Notes under the pieces: generated by a model
The model's input: the letters and a program-made list of their open reading frames with translations, nothing else
Databases searched by the model: none
What the model was told of the DNA's origin: nothing
Position numbers and translations under genes: made by a program
Shown: positions 54,919 to 64,000 of the stretch, one piece after another
Layout: every line of letters starts with the position of its first letter
How positions within the stretch are numbered: position 1 is the stretch's first letter
NCBI RefSeq assembly: GCF_001042655.1
Contig: NZ_AP012332.1
Coordinates: 1,550,001-1,614,000, forward strand
From: Gardnerella vaginalis ATCC 14018 = JCM 11026
Lineage (GTDB): Bacteria; Actinomycetota; Actinomycetes; Actinomycetales; Bifidobacteriaceae
DNA length: 64,000 nt
Reading direction: 5' to 3'

Positions 54919-57513
54919 CTACGCAATCTTTAGGGTTACATGGTCGCTAGTATTCTCACAATCCGCAACTACGCGAGCCCCATCATGCACCTTGCCAGAA
55001 AGCAACAATCGCGCAAGTTGATCGCCAATTTCCGTTTGAACCAATCTACGCAACGGACGAGCACCGTAAACTGGATCATAGCCATGCTCCGCAAGCCAAG
55101 CGCGAGCAGAATCACTCACATCCAAGCTAATACGGCGATCACTCAAGCGTGCAGCCACTTGACGAACTTGAATATCCACAATTCCGCCAAGCTCTTCGCG
55201 GCTCAACGGATGGAACATAACAAGCTCATCCAAACGGTTAATGAACTCTGGCTTAAACTCAGCGTGAACAGCGTTCATAACAGCCTTGCGCTTAGCATCA
55301 TCATCCAAGCCCTCTTGCACAAGGAATTGCGAACCCAAGTTTGATGTCATAATCAAAATCGTATTCGTAAAATCAACTGTTCTACCTTGCCCGTCAGTCA
55401 AACGACCATCGTCCAAAACCTGCAACAAAACGTCGAATACTTCTGGATGTGCCTTCTCAATTTCGTCAAAAAGCACTACAGAATACGGGCGGCGTCGCAC
55501 GGCTTCAGTAAGCTGGCCGCCTTCCTCATAGCCAATGTAACCAGGAGCAGCACCTATAAGCCGTGAAACGGAAGCCTTTTCCATGTACTCGCTCATATCA
55601 ATGCGAACCATTGCGCGCTCGTCGTCAAACAAGAAGTCGGCAAGAGCCTTTGCAAGCTCCGTCTTACCAACGCCAGTAGGACCCAAGAATAGGAACGAAC
55701 CAGTTGGGCGATTCGGGTCTGCAATTCCAGCACGGCTTCTGCGCACAGCATCCGCTATAGCGCGGATTGCTTCGCTTTGGCCAACAACGCGCTTAGAAAG
55801 CTCCTTTTCCATGTTGAGCAGCTTCTCATTTTCGCCTTGCATTAAGCGACCAACAGGAATGCCAGTCCATTCGCTAACAACTCCTGCAATAGAATCGGCA
55901 TCAACCTGGTCTGGGACCATTGGCTCTTTCGCTTCACTCTTAGCATTAGCAGCCTGTGATTCCGCTTCTTCCAAAGCTTTTTGAATGCTTGGAATTTCGC
56001 CATACAAAATACGGCTTGCCTGCTCCAAATTGCCTTCGCGCGTGAATTTGTCGGCTTCTACGCGCTTAGCATCGAGTTGCGCTCGCAAATCACCAACCTT
56101 GTTATGGCCAGCTTTTTCCGCATCCCAACGCGCTTTCAATCCAGTAAGCTTTTCGCGCGAGTTTGCTAATTCTTCTTGCAACTTTTCTAAGCGTTCTTTA
56201 GCAGCAGCATCTTCTGCTTTCTTTAATTGCATTTCTTCCATTTCAAGACGCGTAACTTTGCGCTGCAATTCGTCGATTTCTTCTGGCTGAGAATCAAGCT
56301 CCATGCGCAAGTGAGCTGCCGCTTCATCCACCAAATCAATCGCCTTATCTGGAAGCTGTCTACCAGTAATATAGCGGTTTGAAAGCGTTGCTGCAGCTAC
56401 GATTGCATCGTCACTAATCGTCACCTTGTGGTGTGCTTCGTAACGTTGCTTAAGTCCGCGCAAAATCGTCACCGTATCTTCAACAGATGGCTCGCCAACA
56501 AATACTTGCTGGAATCTGCGTTCAAGCGCCGAATCCTTTTCAATATGCTCGCGATACTCGTTAAGCGTAGTTGCACCAACCAAGCGCAGCTCACCGCGCG
56601 CAAGCATTGGCTTAAGCATATTGCCAGCATCCATTGAACCTTCTGCAGATCCTGCGCCAACAACAGTGTGAATTTCGTCAATAAACGTAATAATTTGACC
56701 GTCCGATTGCTGAATTTCCTTCAACACTGCCTTTAATCGTTCCTCAAATTCGCCACGATACTTCGAACCTGCAACCATCGAAGCCAAATCGAGACTGATA
56801 AGACGCTTGTTTTGCAAAGTCGTAGGCACATCTCCTGCCACAATTCGCTGAGCCAATCCTTCTACAACTGCCGTTTTACCAACGCCTGGCTCGCCAATTA
56901 GCACAGGATTATTCTTCGTGCGGCGAGAAAGAATCTGAATCACGCGGCGAATCTCCTGATCTCGCCCAATCACAGGGTCAAGCTTTCCTTCGCGAGCGCG
57001 CGCAGTCATATCAACAGAATATTTTTCGAGCGCTTTGTAGTTGCCTTCCGCGTCTGGACTTGTAACTTTCGCGCCTCCGCGCACAGTTGGCACAGCCTTG
57101 CGCAACGCATCTGCAGAAACATTGTGCTTTTTGAAAATATCCGCAACAGCATTCGGCGCGCTTGCAACTATGCCAATAAGCATGTGCTCTGTAGAAACGT
57201 ATTCGTCTCCCATTGTGCGCATTTCTTTTTCTGCCTGGCTTAACGCAGCCAAAAGCTGACGACTTGCGTCTGGCTTAGTTGTAGTTGAGCCAGTAGATGA
57301 AGGCAATGCCACTAATGCGTTGCGAATTTCAGCGCCGATTTGTTGCGCATCTGCACCAGTCTGTGCAATAAGCGCGCGCACTACGCCTTGCTCTTGGCGA
57401 AGTAAGGCATCTGCCAAATGTAACGTATCTACTTGCGCATTGCCAGCTGCCGCCGCGCTTTGCACAGCATCGCTTAATGCATCTTGCGCTAAGGTTGTAA
57501 ACTTTTGTTCCAT
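54919..57513 (-). CDS. clpB: ATP-dependent chaperone ClpB
   Basis: I start at the ATG at 57513 behind GGGGGT; the product has 864 residues. It contains the two Clp N-repeats (1-150), AAA1 with Walker [16 protein letters not shown] and Walker [11 protein letters not shown], the middle coiled-coil (about 405-525), and AAA2 with [15 protein letters not shown] and [14 protein letters not shown]. The C-terminal Clp domain ends [17 protein letters not shown]. This disaggregase works with DnaK on aggregated proteins. A perfect HAIR operator at 57610-57630 shows HspR control, as in other actinobacteria. Confidence 0.97.
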   Translation of the reverse strand: MEQKFTTLAQDALSDAVQSAAAAGNAQVDTLHLADALLRQEQGVVRALIAQTGADAQQIGAEIRNALVALPSSTGSTTTKPDASRQLLAALSQAEKEMRTMGDEYVSTEHMLIGIVASAPNAVADIFKKHNVSADALRKAVPTVRGGAKVTSPDAEGNYKALEKYSVDMTARAREGKLDPVIGRDQEIRRVIQILSRRTKNNPVLIGEPGVGKTAVVEGLAQRIVAGDVPTTLQNKRLISLDLASMVAGSKYRGEFEERLKAVLKEIQQSDGQIITFIDEIHTVVGAGSAEGSMDAGNMLKPMLARGELRLVGATTLNEYREHIEKDSALERRFQQVFVGEPSVEDTVTILRGLKQRYEAHHKVTISDDAIVAAATLSNRYITGRQLPDKAIDLVDEAAAHLRMELDSQPEEIDELQRKVTRLEMEEMQLKKAEDAAAKERLEKLQEELANSREKLTGLKARWDAEKAGHNKVGDLRAQLDAKRVEADKFTREGNLEQASRILYGEIPSIQKALEEAESQAANAKSEAKEPMVPDQVDADSIAGVVSEWTGIPVGRLMQGENEKLLNMEKELSKRVVGQSEAIRAIADAVRRSRAGIADPNRPTGSFLFLGPTGVGKTELAKALADFLFDDERAMVRIDMSEYMEKASVSRLIGAAPGYIGYEEGGQLTEAVRRRPYSVVLFDEIEKAHPEVFDVLLQVLDDGRLTDGQGRTVDFTNTILIMTSNLGSQFLVQEGLDDDAKRKAVMNAVHAEFKPEFINRLDELVMFHPLSREELGGIVDIQVRQVAARLSDRRISLDVSDSARAWLAEHGYDPVYGARPLRRLVQTEIGDQLARLLLSGKVHDGARVVADCENTSDHVTLKIA

Positions 57514-57609
57514 ATTTACCCCCATTTGCACCGCTATCTAGCGGATTTTAGGTGATTTGCGTGCAATTTTTGCAATTACGCTCAAACCACATTCCGTCAA
57601 TTTCTAAAA

Positions 57610-57630
57610 CTTGAGTCTACTACACTCAAG
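57610..57630. promoter_or_regulatory. HAIR operator (HspR binding site) for clpB
   Basis: CTTGAGT-N7-ACTCAAG, an exact match to the HspR-associated inverted repeat consensus, centred about 105 bp upstream of the clpB start codon. HspR is the actinobacterial heat-shock repressor that also controls dnaK. Its gene is not in the window. Confidence 0.9.
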
Positions 57631-57731
57631 TTTTGTTTTCAAGATGTTTGTGGCGTTTCCTTATACAACGGTTGCTTGCGACTTTTCCTAAGTATTTTCC
57701 TAAGTATTAAATATGTCGTAATCTTAAAAAT

Positions 57732-58547
57732 ATGAGAATTGCACGTTTTTCCTATAATGAAGTTCCTCAATACGCGTTTGTTCAAAAAGACGAAGCAGAC
57801 GGCAAGGATTATTTAGTAGCGCTAGAAGGCCATCCACTAAGCCCTCAAGGAGTTAAACCAACAGGCAAGCGCTACGAGTTAGACGCCGATGGCGTGCGCC
57901 TGCTTGCACCAGTAATTCCTTCAAAAGTCTACGGATTGGCAAAAAACTACGATACGCGTTCTGCCGAAGAGCGCGCATCTTCTGCTGCGTCGTCAAGCCA
58001 CACGGCAGCAGACATGGTGATTTTTACAAAGCCGAGCACATCTGTAATTGGCCCAGACGACCCAATTGTTATTCCGGCTTTTTCAAACGATATGAATTTT
58101 GAGCCAGAAGTGGCTGTTGTTATGGGCAAAATCGCCAAAAATGTGTCGGTAGATAAGGCAATGGACTACGTTTTTGGCTTTACATGTGTAAACGACGTGA
58201 CTTTGCGTGATTGCGCAGGCAGCGATCCAATGTTTACGCGCGCAAAAGGATTCGACACGTCTTGCCCACTTGGTCCATGGATTACAACCGAGCTAAATTG
58301 GCGAGACGCGCATATCTCGTTTACGCTTAATGGCGAAAATGTTCCGGAAGCTGACGGCACTACAGCGCGATTGATTCACAGTATCCCAGAGCAAATTGCT
58401 GCGATTTCAAGCTTCTCAACGCTTCTTCCAGGAGATGTTATTTTGACAGGAACGCCGTATCCAGCAGGAACTTTGCACGCTGGCGACGAAGCGATTGTGC
58501 ATGTAAATGGTATTGGTTCGCTGCGCAATGTGATTATGCATGCGTAA
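57732..58547 (+). CDS. Fumarylacetoacetate hydrolase family protein
   Basis: This 271-residue enzyme is of the FAH superfamily. The metal-binding core reads MNFEPEVAVVMGKIAKNVSV. Then follow the flanking segments VFGFTCVNDVTLRDC, ARAKGFDTSCPLGPWITTEL in outline, and LLPGDVILTGTPYPAGTLHAG. The family includes acylpyruvases, oxaloacetate decarboxylases and 2-keto-4-pentenoate hydratases; substrate cannot be read. The N-terminal domain is short, as usual. The gene diverges from clpB. Confidence 0.9.
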   Translation: MRIARFSYNEVPQYAFVQKDEADGKDYLVALEGHPLSPQGVKPTGKRYELDADGVRLLAPVIPSKVYGLAKNYDTRSAEERASSAASSSHTAADMVIFTKPSTSVIGPDDPIVIPAFSNDMNFEPEVAVVMGKIAKNVSVDKAMDYVFGFTCVNDVTLRDCAGSDPMFTRAKGFDTSCPLGPWITTELNWRDAHISFTLNGENVPEADGTTARLIHSIPEQIAAISSFSTLLPGDVILTGTPYPAGTLHAGDEAIVHVNGIGSLRNVIMHA

Positions 58548-58596
58548 CGGCAATAAAAGTAAAAGATGAAAATCAGAAGCTAGACAAAACTTAATA

Positions 58597-59397
58597 CTAC
58601 ACAAATGCGCGCGGGCCAAAGATTGCCGAACCGATTCGGACCATCGTCGAACCATCGGCAATCGCCCACACAAAATCGCCAGACATTCCCATTGAAAGCT
58701 CTAATTTTGCAGAGTTTCCATCATGATCTTGCGCAAGTTGTTCACTCACGCAATCTCTAATTTCTCTCAATTTTGCAAAACCGCTTCTCACTATTTTTTC
58801 ATCATCCACGCGCGCTCCGAGCGTCATAAATCCGCGCAAATTAAGTGCAGTCAGGCTAGATATAGCGAGAGCTTCGTCAATCGCACGTTCCGGCACACAT
58901 CCGGATTTTGTAGCTTCTCCTGAAACATTCACTTCCAACATAACGTCTGTGCAAAGTCCCAAATTTTGAGCGCGAGCAGATATTTTTTGCGCAAGCTCAA
59001 TGCCGTCAACCGACTGAATACCATTTGCAAGCGGCAAAACTTTGTTTATTTTATTGCTTTGCAGCTGACCGATTAAGTAGAGCGGAATTTTTCCATTTAC
59101 GCCAACGCTTAAATTCTCGCGAGCAGCTTGTGCGCGTAAAATCTCGGCTTTTGCGACAATTTCTTGCGGACGATTTTCCCCAATTACGCGCACTCCAGCT
59201 TTAAGCGCTGCCATAATTTCGCCAACATCTCGCGTTTTAGTTGCAGCAAGCAGCGTAACCGACTCAGATTTGCACCCATAATGCGATTCGGCTTGAGCAA
59301 TGGCGTCTTGCACGCTGTGCACGCCGTCGGCAATTTGACGCGCGCGAACACAATCTACCTCAGTATTCGCTAAATCTTTTTGCGTCATGTATGCCAT
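58597..59397 (-). CDS. YggS-family PLP homeostasis protein
   Basis: A 266-residue alanine-racemase-fold protein. The PLP lysine lies in SVTLLAATKTRDV near residue 54. The second block is GENRPQEIVAKAEIL, then YLIGQLQSNKINKVLPLANG, VMLEVNVSGEATKSGC, and the C-terminal LSMGMSGDFVWAIADGSTMV with RIGSAIFGPR. YggS/PLPBP binds pyridoxal phosphate without a known reaction and balances vitamin B6 and amino acid pools. In actinobacteria it often lies near sepF; here it does not. Confidence 0.93.
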   Translation of the reverse strand: MAYMTQKDLANTEVDCVRARQIADGVHSVQDAIAQAESHYGCKSESVTLLAATKTRDVGEIMAALKAGVRVIGENRPQEIVAKAEILRAQAARENLSVGVNGKIPLYLIGQLQSNKINKVLPLANGIQSVDGIELAQKISARAQNLGLCTDVMLEVNVSGEATKSGCVPERAIDEALAISSLTALNLRGFMTLGARVDDEKIVRSGFAKLREIRDCVSEQLAQDHDGNSAKLELSMGMSGDFVWAIADGSTMVRIGSAIFGPRAFV

Positions 59398-59431
59398 TTA
59401 GTGCCCCAATCTATCATTCTAAATACATAGT

Positions 59432-60481
59432 TTAGTCGAGGAAGGGCACGGATTTGTCTGCTAGGTTTGCGCGAACAGAATTCCACGGCGTTTCGTCGCT
59501 TTTAAATAACGCGAGCGCATCTGCAGCGCTCATATCTGCTGGGCGAGTTTGCCCAGGATTTTTATATCCCAAAAGATACATGCAATAGCCAATCATGCGC
59601 TCGGCGCTCCAACCAGCTTCTCGAAGTGCGCCAACATCAAGCGAATGTTTACTTTTGGCGAGTCGCTCGCCTTGAGCGTTATCAATTAGTGGCAAGTGCG
59701 CAAATTGCGGACGCACATAGTGCACGCCGTTAGCCGCAAAAAATCCAGATTTTTCAAGCAATTCACCAATCCAAATTTGAAGAGCCGCCGAACGCAGCAA
59801 ATCACGTCCGCGCACAATGTCGTTTACTCCCGAAAGCACATCGTCAACAACAACCGCAAGTTGATAAGAAAAAACGCCATCCGCGCGACGAATCACCATG
59901 TCTCCCAAGTCGCGATTAATGTTAAACGATTGCGCACCAAAAATCGCGTCTATAAAACTCACATTCGCTTGGTTTAAATCAGCAGTCGGAACAGCAAGCC
60001 GCAAAGAATGTTGTTGATTATTTTGCAAACGCTTTTCGATTTGCGCCAAGCCTTGCGCATTTTTGCGAAGATTTCTGCACGTACCGGGATAGCGTATAAA
60101 GCCGTCGCCTTCTTGCGGCGCTGCAATCGCGCGAATATCGGAACGCGAGCAAAAACACGGGTAAATCAGGGAATTCCCGTCTCCGTCTTGCAAAGATTCT
60201 AACGCATCAAGAGCTTCTTGGTAGAGTGCAGTGCGCTCATGCTGATAAGTCGGCTCACCAACCCAATCAAGCCCAGCCCACTTCAAATCGTCAATCACTC
60301 GCGCGCTTGCATCTTTTGGCATTCTAGCAATATCGAGATCTTCCAGGCGCAAAATCATGCTTCCACCTTGCGACTTTGCAGAAAGCCAAGCAGCCAACAT
60401 TGCTACCATATTGCCAATATGCATACGTCCAGAAGGAGTCGGCGCAAAACGACCAATTGCAATAGGTGACTTAGAAAACAT
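59432..60481 (-). CDS. gluQ: Glutamyl-Q tRNA(Asp) synthetase
   Basis: A 349-residue class I synthetase paralogue lacking the anticodon-binding domain. HIGH-type motif is in GRFAPTPSGRMHIGN, and the KMSKS-type loop reads RLAKSKHSLDVG. The zinc site of GluQRS is recognised in CFCSRSD and YPGTC. VVDDVLSGVNDIVRGRDLL is also diagnostic. The enzyme attaches glutamate to the queuosine base of tRNA-Asp. Its ribosome binding site is AGAAAGAC-like and weak. It follows the aquaglyceroporin and is separated by a terminator at 60557-60598. Confidence 0.9.
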   Translation of the reverse strand: MFSKSPIAIGRFAPTPSGRMHIGNMVAMLAAWLSAKSQGGSMILRLEDLDIARMPKDASARVIDDLKWAGLDWVGEPTYQHERTALYQEALDALESLQDGDGNSLIYPCFCSRSDIRAIAAPQEGDGFIRYPGTCRNLRKNAQGLAQIEKRLQNNQQHSLRLAVPTADLNQANVSFIDAIFGAQSFNINRDLGDMVIRRADGVFSYQLAVVVDDVLSGVNDIVRGRDLLRSAALQIWIGELLEKSGFFAANGVHYVRPQFAHLPLIDNAQGERLAKSKHSLDVGALREAGWSAERMIGYCMYLLGYKNPGQTRPADMSAADALALFKSDETPWNSVRANLADKSVPFLD

Positions 60482-60556
60482 GATTTCGTCTTTCTAATAT
60501 CTTTCTTAAAATCTTTCTTAATAAGCACAAGTTTGCAAAGCATAAACTTGCAAAAC

Positions 60557-60598
60557 AAGAAGCGCGTAACGCATTCATACTAGCATCACGCGCTTCTT
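60557..60598 (-). terminator. Rho-independent terminator of the aquaglyceroporin gene
   Basis: AAGAAGCGCGT (60557-60567) pairs perfectly with ACGCGCTTCTT (60588-60598), an 11 bp stem. On the minus strand it is followed by TTGTTTTGC, about 46 bp past the stop at 60644. Confidence 0.8.
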
Positions 60599-60643
60599 AC
60601 AACCGCAATTAATCACAATCAATAACAATTAAAAGCAACTGTT

Positions 60644-61375
60644 TTATGCAAATAGCGACTTAAACATAAGCACGCCCAAGATTGCGCCGGCAATAGGGGC
60701 TACGACTGGAATCCACGCCTCGCCCCAACGAGAAGAACCCTTGTGTGGAATAGGCAAAATGGCGTGGAGCAAACGCGGCATAAGGTCTCGAGCAGGATTC
60801 AAAGCAGGACCAGTCGGACCACCCATAGAAGTCACCAATCCCCAAACAACAAAGCCAACTACGATTGATGCTCCAGCCAAATTCTTCTCTCCCCAAGGAG
60901 AAGTAAGGCAGCAAAGCGCAGCCAAAACAAGCACGAGCGTGCCAAAGAATTCGTTTAGGAAGTAGTTAAGCTTGTTATTGTAAGCATCCGTAGTGCAGAA
61001 CGTGCCAAGAATAGCCTCTGGCTCTTCGGTTTCGTTGTAATGTGGCAAATAAGTTACGTACACAATAAGCTGACCGACCAATGCGCCCAAAAGCTGAGCC
61101 ACAATATACGGAAGTACGTTTGACCAAGGGAACATTCCGCAAACAGCTTGCGCAATTGTCATAGCAGGATTTATGTGCGCTCCAGAAATTCCACCGAACA
61201 TTAGCACTGGGAACATAACGCCAAAACCATAGCCCATAGCAATGTTTAGCCAGCCTGCGTGATGACCTTTAGTGTTTTTAAGTTCAACATTGGCAACGGC
61301 TCCATTGCCAAAAATCATAAGAATGGCAGTTCCAATAAACTCGGCTGCCAACATTACTGTAAATGAATGTTGCAT
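60644..61375 (-). CDS. MIP family aquaglyceroporin/glycerol facilitator
   Basis: I start at the ATG at 61375 (GAAGGA upstream); the product has 243 residues with six helices. Both pore half-helices show the Asn-Pro-Ala signature, in GGISGAHINPAMTIAQA and GPTGPALNPARDLMPRLL. Family residues such as the Asp after the second motif (NPARD) favour glycerol over pure water transport. It could move glycerol or lactic acid. Downstream is gluQ. A longer start at 61426 adds a basic Lys-rich stretch and lacks support. Confidence 0.9.
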   Translation of the reverse strand: MQHSFTVMLAAEFIGTAILMIFGNGAVANVELKNTKGHHAGWLNIAMGYGFGVMFPVLMFGGISGAHINPAMTIAQAVCGMFPWSNVLPYIVAQLLGALVGQLIVYVTYLPHYNETEEPEAILGTFCTTDAYNNKLNYFLNEFFGTLVLVLAALCCLTSPWGEKNLAGASIVVGFVVWGLVTSMGGPTGPALNPARDLMPRLLHAILPIPHKGSSRWGEAWIPVVAPIAGAILGVLMFKSLFA

Positions 61376-61534
61376 GGTCCTTCGATCCTTCTTAATTGTT
61401 TTGCTGCTTTTGCTTTTGTGCCACATCTCATTTTCAAAGAAGCTAAGAAAATGAATCCAGCAATTATTATTCCAACAATTATTCTTTGATAGTTTCCCCT
61501 ATGAACACGACACTGCGAGTAAATATCAAATCAA

Positions 61535-61563
61535 AAGAGGCCCGCCACACTGGCGAGCCTCTT
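61535..61563 (-). terminator. Hairpin in the divergent region upstream of aquaglyceroporin
   Basis: AAGAGGC and CGCCA (61535-61547) pair with TGGCG and GCCTCTT (61551-61563) around a CAC loop with one mismatch. On the minus strand it is followed by TTTGATTTG. No minus-strand gene lies just upstream of it, so it may end an unseen transcript. Confidence 0.5.
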
Positions 61564-61756
61564 ACTTACAAAAACAATCTTCAGCGGTTCTATCTGCACA
61601 ACATCCTCGTTGCAACGGTAAAGTCTTATGTATCCGTCCAACGTAATTGGAATCTAACATCCATACATTTTCTGTGGTCTACCGCTCTTTTAATTTGTTC
61701 TTGTGATTCTTATTATTACTGTTTTTTGTTCTTTAGTAAAGTACAAAACCATCTTT

Positions 61757-61867
61757 GTTCACATATTGTAATTAGTGTTCATTCGAACATAAAAAATAGA
61801 TGGTTTTGCATCATTTTGTGAATATGCAATGGTTGTCATGTTCAGATGCGTTCACATATTGCAATTA
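61757..61867 (+). repeat. Direct repeat upstream of ppk1
   Basis: Two copies of an 18 bp word (17 of 18 identical), at 61757-61774 and 61850-61867. The GTTCAC core resembles the direct-repeat units of PHO boxes bound by PhoP in actinobacteria, and the gene ahead makes polyphosphate. The link is inferred. Confidence 0.4.
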
Positions 61868-61940
61868 TCGGCGTGTCGAGCACGCGCAGCTGCCGACACT
61901 CAGTCGCGCACATCCCTTACAGCGCATACAATTACGGAGT

Positions 61941-64000
61941 ATGGTACAAATTTTTGACGCTCCCTCAAAGGCGATTCTGCGCGGTCAAATTGCAGAGCAC
62001 ATCGCCGAAGACGAAAAGGCAGAAAAGCGTGAGGCTCGTGAGGGCGAGCTACCGTTGCCAAAAGATCGCTTCTTTGACCGCGAGCTTAGCTGGTTAAAGT
62101 TCAATCGTCGCGTGCTTGAGCTAGCGCAAAATACTGATTTACCACTTCTTGAACGCGCTAATTTTGCAGCCATCTTTGCTTCCAACCTAGACGAGTTCTT
62201 TATGGTTCGAGTTGCAGGCTTAAAGCGCCGAATTGACTCAGGAATTGCAGTAACCGCTGCAAGTGGGCTTAGCCCGCGTCAGCAGTTGCGCGCAATTAGC
62301 GAGGTTACGCATCGTCGTCAAGATGAGCATGCGCATTATGTTATTGACCACATTTTGCCAGAGCTTGCTAAGCAGCGCATTGTTATGCTCAGTTGGGACA
62401 AACTTACGCAATCCGAAAAAGATAGACTTTCAGACTATTATCGCAAGCAGGTTTTCCCAGTATTAACGCCACTTGCAGTGGATCCTGCACACCCGTTCCC
62501 ATATATTTCTGGCAAGTCTATTAACTTGGCTGTTATTGTAGAAAATCCAAATTCTGGCAAATCGCATTTTGCTCGCGTAAAGATTCCAGATAATTTGAAT
62601 CGTCTTGTTCCAGTTGACGATTTAACCGACGAAGAGGGTCGCGAAGAGCGCTACGGCTTTATTCCTATGGAAAAGTTGATTGCAGCACATTTGGAATCGC
62701 TTTTCCCAGGCATGATTATTAAAGAAGCGCGATCTTTCCGCGTTACGCGTAACGAAGATATTGACGTTGAGGAAGACGATGCAGAAAACTTGCTTAACGC
62801 TATGGAAAAGGAGCTTTTGCGTCGTCGTTTTGGACCGCCTATCCGTCTTGAGATTTCCGACGAAGCTAGCCCATTCTTGTCGCAGCTGCTGGCTAATCAG
62901 TTGCGTGTAAGCCCAGAGGAAGTCTATCGTTTGCCTTCGCCGCTAGATATGACGGTTCTTTTTGAGTTGCAGGCGCTGGATCGCCCAGATTTGAAGTATC
63001 GTCCGTTTATTCCTACTACAAATCGCCAGATTGCAGAAGTTGAAACTAGCCATGCGCAAGATATTTTCGCTTCGATTCGTGAGCATGATATTTTGCTTCA
63101 TCACCCTTACGATTCGTTCTCTACTTCTGTTCAAGCGTTCTTGGCGCAGGCGGCGGCAGATCCAAAGGTGCTTGCAATTAAGCAAACGCTGTACCGCACG
63201 TCTAGCAATTCGCCAATTATTGACGCTCTTGTTGACGCAGCACACGCTGGCAAGCAGGTTCTTGCGCTTGTTGAGATTAAAGCGCGATTCGACGAAGACG
63301 CTAACATCGCTTGGGCGCGTAAGCTTGAGCGCGCAGGCGTTCACGTTGTTTACGGCATTGTTGGATTGAAGACGCATTGCAAGCTTTCGCTTGTGGTTCG
63401 CCAAGAAGCCGAAGGATTGCGCCGCTATTGCCACGTTGGTACTGGCAACTATAACCCTAAGACGGCTCGCCTTTACACAGATTTGGGCTTGCTTACTTGC
63501 GATCCTGTAGTTGGTCAAGATTTGACTCGCTTGTTTAATCAGCTTTCGGGTTACGCTCCAAAGTCTAGTTTCCATCGCTTGCTTGTGGCTCCTCGCACAG
63601 TTCGAACGGGCATTATTGAGCGAATTCGCAGGGAAGAGGCAGCGGCTCTTGCTGGAAAAGAAGCGTGGATTAAGATTAAAGTCAATTCTGTTGTTGACGA
63701 AAAGACGATTGACGCTTTGTACCGCGCGGCTCAAGCTGGAGTAAAGATTGACATTGTTGAGCGTGGAATTTGCTCGCTAAAGCCTGGCATTGAAGGATTG
63801 AGCGAGAATATTCGAGTTCGCTCTATTCTTGGCAGATTCCTTGAGCACAGCCGAATCTATGCTTTTGCTAATTCTTGCGGTCCGCAAATTGGCGATGGTC
63901 CTGCAAGTGGCCCAGAAGTGTGGATTGGCTCGGCCGATTTGATGCATCGAAATCTTGATCGCCGCGTTGAAACACTGGTTCGCATAAGCGCTCCAGACCA
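61941..64000 (+). CDS. ppk1: Polyphosphate kinase 1 (3' partial)
   Basis: The reading frame opens at the ATG at 61941 with GGAG close upstream and continues past the window end (686 codons seen). The N-terminal domain reads [19 protein letters not shown] and [19 protein letters not shown]. The kinase core has [31 protein letters not shown] with the autophosphorylated His at about residue 479, [18 protein letters not shown], and [17 protein letters not shown] with the second catalytic His at about 669. The enzyme builds polyphosphate from ATP and acts in phosphate storage and stress. Only a few dozen residues should be missing. Confidence 0.95.
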   Translation, partial: MVQIFDAPSKAILRGQIAEHIAEDEKAEKREAREGELPLPKDRFFDRELSWLKFNRRVLELAQNTDLPLLERANFAAIFASNLDEFFMVRVAGLKRRIDSGIAVTAASGLSPRQQLRAISEVTHRRQDEHAHYVIDHILPELAKQRIVMLSWDKLTQSEKDRLSDYYRKQVFPVLTPLAVDPAHPFPYISGKSINLAVIVENPNSGKSHFARVKIPDNLNRLVPVDDLTDEEGREERYGFIPMEKLIAAHLESLFPGMIIKEARSFRVTRNEDIDVEEDDAENLLNAMEKELLRRRFGPPIRLEISDEASPFLSQLLANQLRVSPEEVYRLPSPLDMTVLFELQALDRPDLKYRPFIPTTNRQIAEVETSHAQDIFASIREHDILLHHPYDSFSTSVQAFLAQAAADPKVLAIKQTLYRTSSNSPIIDALVDAAHAGKQVLALVEIKARFDEDANIAWARKLERAGVHVVYGIVGLKTHCKLSLVVRQEAEGLRRYCHVGTGNYNPKTARLYTDLGLLTCDPVVGQDLTRLFNQLSGYAPKSSFHRLLVAPRTVRTGIIERIRREEAAALAGKEAWIKIKVNSVVDEKTIDALYRAAQAGVKIDIVERGICSLKPGIEGLSENIRVRSILGRFLEHSRIYAFANSCGPQIGDGPASGPEVWIGSADLMHRNLDRRVETLVRISAPD

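Larger units (their letters stand above)
61376..61940. other. Divergent intergenic region between aquaglyceroporin and ppk1
   Basis: About 565 bp without a convincing gene. It holds the hairpin at 61535-61563 and a large hairpin at 61744-61808, whose 11 bp arms (CAAAACCATCT, AGATGGTTTTG) enclose an inner TGTTC/GAACA stem. It also holds a direct repeat, GTTCACATATTG followed by TAATTA or CAATTA, at 61757-61774 and 61850-61867. The promoters of both genes should lie here. Confidence 0.5.

Noticed and set aside
61486..61821. Plus-strand frame of 111 codons ahead of ppk1
   Set aside because: It crosses two hairpins, has no ribosome binding site and has a composition unlike the proteins around it.

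Overview
The window is chromosomal DNA of a Gardnerella species (Bifidobacteriaceae, Actinomycetota). The clearest marker is a complete vaginolysin gene at 44325-45875. It has the undecapeptide typical of that toxin and a CD59-type motif. Actinobacterial genes around it (NucS, DUF2469, DUF5701, GatCAB, the Rho type, a HspR operator on clpB) and the low G+C content agree with this.

Positions 1-4512 look like the edge of a mobile or accessory island. They hold the tail of a HigA-like antitoxin, then small plus-strand genes I cannot assign to known families. The first three each have their own structured leader and terminator. The leaders of the second and third (1535-1674 and 2568-2709) are homologous. 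They fold into the same branched structure with compensatory base changes, and each is followed by a terminator-like hairpin, a ribosome binding site and an ORF. This is riboswitch or attenuator layout and the best candidate here for an undescribed element. The island ends in a nucleotidyltransferase gene cut by an IS1249-like element (4513-5907) that lacks a target duplication.

From 5908 to 43823 lies core chromosome, almost all on the minus strand. In order it carries a CnoX-like TPR protein with two envelope proteins; a lipoprotein FKBP; NucS; an amino acid permease; a MacB-like ABC exporter; aspartate-family synthesis (asd and a two-gene aspartokinase); recR-dnaX; and a Tad-type pilus or secretion cluster (23751-28653). 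After these come a ClC channel, two crcB genes, purA, fba, an Lrp regulator with chorismate mutase, rho, a flavin oxidoreductase, DUF2469, a GNAT enzyme and gatCAB.

From 43824 to 64000 come vaginolysin, a drug-type ABC exporter, a SpoU methyltransferase, an unusual phosphoribosyltransferase-like protein with a 24-cysteine repeat tail, and rmuC. A four-gene operon follows that encodes a tiny secreted peptide, an ABC ATPase and two membrane proteins. The end holds clpB under a HAIR operator, an FAH-family hydrolase, a YggS-type PLP protein, GluQRS, an aquaglyceroporin and a polyphosphate kinase that runs off the window.

I saw no rRNA, tRNA or CRISPR array. Family assignments come from reading motifs; no searches were run.
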